DNA from: Bacteroidota bacterium
GTDB taxonomy: Bacteria; Bacteroidota; Bacteroidia; Cytophagales; Cyclobacteriaceae
Reading direction: 5' to 3'
Assembly (NCBI GenBank): GCA_018266395.1
Contig: JAFEAM010000001.1
Location: forward strand, 1 to 64,000
Length of the DNA stretch: 64,000 nucleotides
Position numbers and translations under genes: made by a program. Shown in pieces: positions 59,814-64,000 of this stretch. The notes below the pieces were generated by a model that ran no database searches, had not been told where the DNA came from, and worked only from the letters and a program-made list of their open reading frames with translations. Each line of letters begins with the position of its first letter. Position 1 is the stretch's first letter.

Positions 59814-61586
59814 ATGGAGAAGGAGAAAATCAGCAGCGGAAATATAATTGACTTTGAGGTCCTGGGCAGGCTTCTCCAATTCATAAAGCCTTATCGGAGA
59901 AGGTTTTACTTTGTCATCATCCTGACAGTCGTTCTAGGGTACCTTTCGCCCTATCGAATTTATCTTACACAGGTGATCCTTGATAAATATGTAAGCGCCG
60001 GCCACTATCAAATGATGGTGTACTTCGTTCTTTTGCTTTTCGGCTTACTCATTGCACAATCCATTTTGCAATATATCCATACCTATTTGTCCGGCAGGAT
60101 CGGGCAATATGTTATCAGAGACATCCGGATCAAGCTGTACAAGCACATTCTCCAGTTCCAATTGCGCTTCTTCGACCGGACGCCGATTGGCAGACTCGTT
60201 ACTCGTACCATTTCTGATGTGGAGACCCTGGCCGATGTTTTCAGTGAAGGATTGTCCGCCATGGCAGGAGATTTGCTTCAGATTATTTTCATACTTGCCT
60301 TCATGTTCTGGACCAACTGGAAGCTGTCACTCGTGAGCCTTAGTTGCATTCCACTCATGTTCCTTGCCACTTACATCTTCAAGGAGAAAATCAAAGTTGC
60401 ATTCAATGATGTACGGAATGCAGTTGCCAACCTAAACACATTCGTGCAGGAGCATATTACCGGTATGAGTATTGTACAGATCTTCACAAGTGAGAAACGG
60501 GAGTTCGCGAAGTTCAGGGAAATAAACGGAGAGCACCGGGATTCCAACCTCCGGTCCGTATTGTATTACTCGGTGTATTTCCCCGTGGCAGAAATAATTG
60601 CTGCCATGGGAATCGGGTTGCTCATGTGGTACGGCGCGAAAAGCACCCTTCATTTTGAAGAAAGCGGGATTACCATTGGAATGCTAACGGCCTTTATCAT
60701 GTACATACAAATGTTCTTCAGGCCAATCAGGATGATAGCCGACCGATACAACACCCTGCAAATGGGCATTGTGAGTTCTTCCCGCATTATCAACCTGCTC
60801 GACAGCAAGGAAGATCTCATGGCAGAAGGTCAGAAGTGCCCTGAAACCATCAGGGGCAGCGTAGAATTCGATAAGGTCTGGTTTGCATACAAAGAATCTG
60901 ACTACGTATTGAAGGACATCAGTTTCAGTATCAAACCTGGCGAGACTGTCGCGTTTGTCGGTGCCACAGGAGCCGGGAAGTCTTCCATTATAAATTTGCT
61001 CAGCCGCTTCTACGACATCAACAGGGGATCGATTCGAGTGGATGAGGTGGACATCCGGGAATACGAACTTGGATGCTTGCGGCGCAATGTCGGGGTGGTT
61101 TTGCAGGATGTATTTCTCTTCTCCGACTCCATTCGCAATAACATCACGTTGGGTCAGACCGATATCACAGATGACATGATCATGCATGCTGCTGATCTTG
61201 TCGGAGCCAGAAAGTTTATCGACCGGTTGCCCGGACAATTGGACTATAACGTAATGGAAAGAGGCGCCACACTTTCTGTGGGTCAACGGCAACTGCTGTC
61301 ATTTATCCGGGCCATGGTCTATGATCCGCACATTCTGGTTCTGGATGAGGCCACATCTTCCGTTGACTCAGAGACCGAAGAAATGATTCAGGAAGCGATA
61401 GCCAAAATGATGAGTCATCGCACTTCCATTGTTATCGCGCATCGGCTGTCCACCATCCAGAAAGCAGACAAAATCATTGTTCTTGACAAAGGTGAGATAA
61501 AGGAATCCGGCACGCATGAAGAGTTGCTGGCACACAATGGTTTCTATGCTCAGCTTCATAAAATGCAGTACAAAGAAGTAGTTTGA
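59814..61586 (+). CDS. ABC exporter half-transporter, MdlB-like (canonical ATPase site)
   Basis: A 590-residue type-IV ABC exporter half with six membrane segments (about 30-320) followed by the ATPase domain. Walker A is GATGAGKSS, the signature is LSVGQRQLL, Walker B is ILVLDEATSSVD with the catalytic Glu, and the switch His is in AHRLST. The LSVGQ form and the intact Glu match MdlB/BmrD-type halves, which pair with a degenerate partner. Such a partner, with LDDALSAVD, is encoded 1.3 kb away on the opposite strand. Substrates could be lipids or drugs. Confidence 0.9.
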   Translation: MEKEKISSGNIIDFEVLGRLLQFIKPYRRRFYFVIILTVVLGYLSPYRIYLTQVILDKYVSAGHYQMMVYFVLLLFGLLIAQSILQYIHTYLSGRIGQYVIRDIRIKLYKHILQFQLRFFDRTPIGRLVTRTISDVETLADVFSEGLSAMAGDLLQIIFILAFMFWTNWKLSLVSLSCIPLMFLATYIFKEKIKVAFNDVRNAVANLNTFVQEHITGMSIVQIFTSEKREFAKFREINGEHRDSNLRSVLYYSVYFPVAEIIAAMGIGLLMWYGAKSTLHFEESGITIGMLTAFIMYIQMFFRPIRMIADRYNTLQMGIVSSSRIINLLDSKEDLMAEGQKCPETIRGSVEFDKVWFAYKESDYVLKDISFSIKPGETVAFVGATGAGKSSIINLLSRFYDINRGSIRVDEVDIREYELGCLRRNVGVVLQDVFLFSDSIRNNITLGQTDITDDMIMHAADLVGARKFIDRLPGQLDYNVMERGATLSVGQRQLLSFIRAMVYDPHILVLDEATSSVDSETEEMIQEAIAKMMSHRTSIVIAHRLSTIQKADKIIVLDKGEIKESGTHEELLAHNGFYAQLHKMQYKEVV

Positions 61587-61624
61587 TCACCCATTCGGCG
61601 CGGAAGCGTTACCCCCAAAAGAGC

Positions 61625-61632
61625 TATATTTG
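61625..61632 (+). promoter_or_regulatory. -7 promoter box TATATTTG, five bases before the start codon
   Basis: Exact TAnnTTTG match ending five bases before ATG 61638, again implying a leaderless transcript. Confidence 0.6.
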
Positions 61633-61637
61633 CTCTA

Positions 61638-62351
61638 ATGCCCCGTTTAATAAAGTTTGGTGTCTTGTTGGTTCTCTTGGTGATTGCCGCGAACTCCTTC
61701 GGACAGGTGCGCAAGAGCCCGAAAAGTTCTCATTATTCGGTACCAAAAGTCAGCGGACATAAGGCACGCATTGTCTGTCCTATATTTGAAAACAGTCGAT
61801 ATCCATACCAGGGCATAGGGTTCAAATTAGGTGACCCTTTCGCCTTCACTTATAAGTTTTACGCCAACAAGCATTTCGCTTTTGCCGGTGATTTCGGGAA
61901 GGCCGCAAGCGGTTTGTACAACAAATACTACCGGGAGGCTTTCCCTCAATACCTTCCTGATACCCTGAGTAAAGATCAATCCATAACATACCTTACTCAC
62001 AAGGTGTCCACCGATTGGTTTCTCGAAACGAAGTTTTTGTATCAATGGGACGCCGAAAAGATTTCCAAAGGACTACAGCTCTATGCCGGGTTTGGATGGC
62101 AATGGCGAAATACCAAAATCATTTACGATTACAATTTCAATGACAGAACCAATAATCAGGATGACGGCAAGTTCGGGAAGCTCACTGTAAACCGTTTCAC
62201 CTACGGGCCAGTTGTTCTGGTGGGATTCGAATACTCCTATTTCTCGCTTCCGATGTCAGCTTTTATTGAGGTCGAAATGTTCACCGACGCACTCATTGAC
62301 CCCGGCTATCAGCGATTTCAGGGTGGCGTTGGGCTCAGGTACGTCTTCTAA
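61638..62351 (+). CDS. Secreted beta-barrel-like hypothetical protein
   Basis: A 237-residue protein with a signal peptide (about 1-22). The mature part has alternating hydrophobic strands, such as GFKLGDPFAFTYKFYANKHF and LQLYAGFGWQWR, and ends in FQGGVGLRYVF. A final Phe and strand-turn pattern suggest a small outer-membrane beta barrel. No functional motif is recognised. The start is fixed by the promoter box five bases upstream. The next gene begins 11 bases after its stop. Confidence 0.65.
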   Translation: MPRLIKFGVLLVLLVIAANSFGQVRKSPKSSHYSVPKVSGHKARIVCPIFENSRYPYQGIGFKLGDPFAFTYKFYANKHFAFAGDFGKAASGLYNKYYREAFPQYLPDTLSKDQSITYLTHKVSTDWFLETKFLYQWDAEKISKGLQLYAGFGWQWRNTKIIYDYNFNDRTNNQDDGKFGKLTVNRFTYGPVVLVGFEYSYFSLPMSAFIEVEMFTDALIDPGYQRFQGGVGLRYVF

Positions 62352-62362
62352 AACGTTACTGA

Positions 62363-62929
62363 ATGTCTTTCATGCACAAGAGGATATACTTGATCGGAGC
62401 TGTGTTGGCCGTATTTCTGGTGCCAACCGGATGCATGCAGAAATTGTACAACATGAAGCAAAGCAAAGTTGTGTCCGAATTTGAGCAAATGGATTTTCAT
62501 GGACTGGCCAAGCTTTACATGAGCAAAGGTGCACCGAATCCAATCGAAGGAATTTATTCAGTCTCAGGCGAGGTAATCCGGAAAGGCGGCGGATTCCTCA
62601 GCAGCAGTAACAAAGAAAAGGTGCTTGACCGCCGGGAAAATTATGCACAAGTAGCCATTATACGTGATCCGGATAACAAGGACAGGGAATTCATTGAAGT
62701 CTCTCTCGACAAGGAAGGCAAATTCAGTTATTCCGTTGTGGGTGAGTTTACCACATCTGCTGGCGGCAGTCTTTTGATTTACAAACATCTTGAATCAAAG
62801 GACAAAGTCTCTTCATTCACCTTTACCTTCGATCAAAAAACAGATGTGCTTGAAGGAATCAGGACTGATTCCAGGAACAACGCCAGTTACACCTACAAAC
62901 TCACATACGTCAAGCTATATCCAAAATAG
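62363..62929 (+). CDS. Putative lipoprotein of unknown function
   Basis: A 188-residue protein whose N-terminal signal (about 8-23) ends in a lipobox-like VPTGC (Cys24). The mature part is soluble and mixed in composition with no recognised domain; it contains a run of Gly and Ser (GGGFLSSSNKEK) and a FTFTFDQKTD strand. It is cotranscribed with the upstream beta-barrel-like gene and ends two bases before the convergent ABC gene. Confidence 0.6.
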   Translation: MSFMHKRIYLIGAVLAVFLVPTGCMQKLYNMKQSKVVSEFEQMDFHGLAKLYMSKGAPNPIEGIYSVSGEVIRKGGGFLSSSNKEKVLDRRENYAQVAIIRDPDNKDREFIEVSLDKEGKFSYSVVGEFTTSAGGSLLIYKHLESKDKVSSFTFTFDQKTDVLEGIRTDSRNNASYTYKLTYVKLYPK

Positions 62930-62931
62930 CC

Positions 62932-64000
62932 TCAACTCTCCACTTCGTCGGTGGCCATTTGACGCTCATAAAGATCCCTGTAGGCTCCGCCCTTGCTCAC
63001 TAATTCTTCGTGAGTACCCTCTTCTACAATGGCACCGTCCTGAAGGAAGAGAATCTTACTGGCGAGTTTTGCGGAAGACACGCGATGGGAAATGATGATG
63101 GTGGTGCGGTCCTGCATGATCCGTCTCATGCTGTTCAAAATTGTATTTTCTGTCTTGGTATCAACTGCTGATAGCGCATCATCCAGTATGAGTATTCTCG
63201 GTTCCCGGACTATTGCCCTGGCAATTGAAACACGCTGCTTTTGTCCTCCTGAAAGTGTAATCCCCCTTTCACCGACCCGGGTTGCAAACCCTTGCGGGAA
63301 TGACATGATATTCTGGTACATATCAGCATCTTTGGCGGCTTGCAGCACCTTCCCTTCAACCGGATTCTCAAGACCAAACGCTATGTTGTTGTAGATGGTG
63401 TCACTAAAGAGAAATACATCCTGCGGAACATAACCTATCTGGCTTCGCAGGCAATGCAAGTCATACTGCCCGATTGGGATGCCGTCTATCCTGACTTCAC
63501 CGGACGTGGCATCATAAAGTCTTGTGACCAGATTGGAAATCGTGCTTTTACCTGAACCTGTTCCCCCTATGATGGCTAATGAGGCCCCGGGATCCAGCCT
63601 GAACGAAACGGATTTGAGTGCTTCAATCCCGCTGTCAGAGTATGTGAAGCTCACGTGATCGAATTCGACTTTCCCCTGAAGGGGTTCAATGGCAAGTGTA
63701 CCCGATACAATGTCAGTCTTTGTATTCAGGAATTCGTTAATTCTTTTTTGCGAGGCTTCCGCACGCTGAACCTGGCTGCTTGTCCAACCCAGTGACGCAA
63801 CAGGCCAGGTCAGAAGATTCACATACATGAGGAACTCTGCAATATTTCCGAATGTCAGCGTTCCGTTAATAACCTCTACACTTCCTTCATAAACAGTAAG
63901 AATGGTGCTTAGGCCAATAAGTCCCAGCATTAACGGGAAGAACAAGGCCTGTACCCTGGTTAGCTTCAGTGACCGTCTTTTGTATTCATCGTTCTCCCTG
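62932..64000 (-). CDS. ABC exporter half-transporter, MdlA-like (degenerate ATPase site; 5' partial)
   Basis: C-terminal part of an ABC exporter half; the frame runs open through the right edge, with RENDEYKRRSLKLTRVQA as the outermost visible residues, so the start lies outside. The last membrane segments and the full ATPase domain are present: Walker A GGTGSGKST, signature LSGGQKQR, Walker B ILILDDALSAVD and switch His in SHRVSS. The residue after the Walker B Asp is Asp, not the catalytic Glu, as in MdlA/BmrC-type halves. This suggests a heterodimer with the MdlB-like half nearby. Confidence 0.9.
   Translation of the reverse strand, partial: RENDEYKRRSLKLTRVQALFFPLMLGLIGLSTILTVYEGSVEVINGTLTFGNIAEFLMYVNLLTWPVASLGWTSSQVQRAEASQKRINEFLNTKTDIVSGTLAIEPLQGKVEFDHVSFTYSDSGIEALKSVSFRLDPGASLAIIGGTGSGKSTISNLVTRLYDATSGEVRIDGIPIGQYDLHCLRSQIGYVPQDVFLFSDTIYNNIAFGLENPVEGKVLQAAKDADMYQNIMSFPQGFATRVGERGITLSGGQKQRVSIARAIVREPRILILDDALSAVDTKTENTILNSMRRIMQDRTTIIISHRVSSAKLASKILFLQDGAIVEEGTHEELVSKGGAYRDLYERQMATDEVES

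Noticed and set aside
1-64000. tRNA or rRNA genes, CRISPR arrays, insertion sequences, prophage, attachment sites
   Set aside because: No gap is long enough for most of these, no direct-repeat arrays, transposase, integrase or phage proteins were seen, and composition appears even along the window.

Overview
The window reads as chromosomal DNA of a Bacteroidota bacterium, most likely order Cytophagales. The evidence is the set of Bacteroidota-type families (DUF4293 and DUF1573 proteins, an archaeal-type UbiA prenyltransferase, a small FRGTCA membrane protein, an AsmA-like protein), repeated matches to the Bacteroidota -7 promoter box TAnnTTTG, weak or absent Shine-Dalgarno sequences, and many ATGA stop/start overlaps. 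Coding density is very high: no gap reaches 300 bases. I see no tRNA, rRNA, CRISPR array, insertion sequence or prophage. Both edges cut a gene.

Layout. (1) 1-7.7 kb, sulfur oxidation: an NrfD-type membrane subunit (cut by the left edge), a cytoplasmic molybdopterin oxidoreductase, a SulP sulfate permease and a one-cysteine IscA-like protein on +, converging on a Tat-exported SoxB-like thiosulfohydrolase on -. (2) 7.8-24.4 kb, mostly housekeeping: AsmA-like protein, MazG, GlmM, cysteine desulfurase, a DUF2520 protein, secreted DUF1080 and DUF1573 proteins, a two-component system, THUMP methyltransferase/RecO/thymidine kinase, a methionine aminotransferase with an omega-amidase, and PurH. (3) 24.5-29.9 kb, the rod-shape operon mreB-mreC-mreD-mrdA-rodA. 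(4) 30-38 kb, mixed: a conserved hypothetical protein, ferredoxin, peptide deformylase, RuvX, a CtpA-type protease, homogentisate dioxygenase with a secreted tandem-domain protein and a thioesterase, PurN and UbiA.

(5) 38.0-44.7 kb is the most unusual part. A six-gene - strand operon encodes two alpha/beta hydrolases, a RimK-like ATP-grasp ligase, a YbdK/GCS2 carboxylate-amine ligase, a class-I glutamine amidotransferase and a second ATP-grasp-like protein. A third esterase is transcribed divergently from the same 56-base gap. Three potential amide-forming enzymes plus an amidotransferase and hydrolases suggest a small peptide-like or amide metabolite whose product I cannot name. (6) 44.7-53.1 kb: HAD phosphatase, exported flavin amine oxidase, NadR-like kinase, MFS exporter, DUF2721 protein, then a hairpin-rich spacer, a Tat-exported PLP enzyme and a penicillin-acylase-type lipoprotein. 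(7) 53.2-57.3 kb: acetyltransferase, ribokinase, an exported ADP-ribosylglycohydrolase and a GRP-family sugar transporter, which look like a ribose or ADP-ribose salvage operon. (8) 57.3-64 kb: DUF4293 protein, thiolase, TruA, an MdlB-like ABC exporter half, two secreted hypothetical proteins and the MdlA-like ABC half (cut by the right edge).

Several -7 boxes end only 4-9 bases before the start codon that homology favours, so a sizeable share of these genes may be transcribed without a leader.
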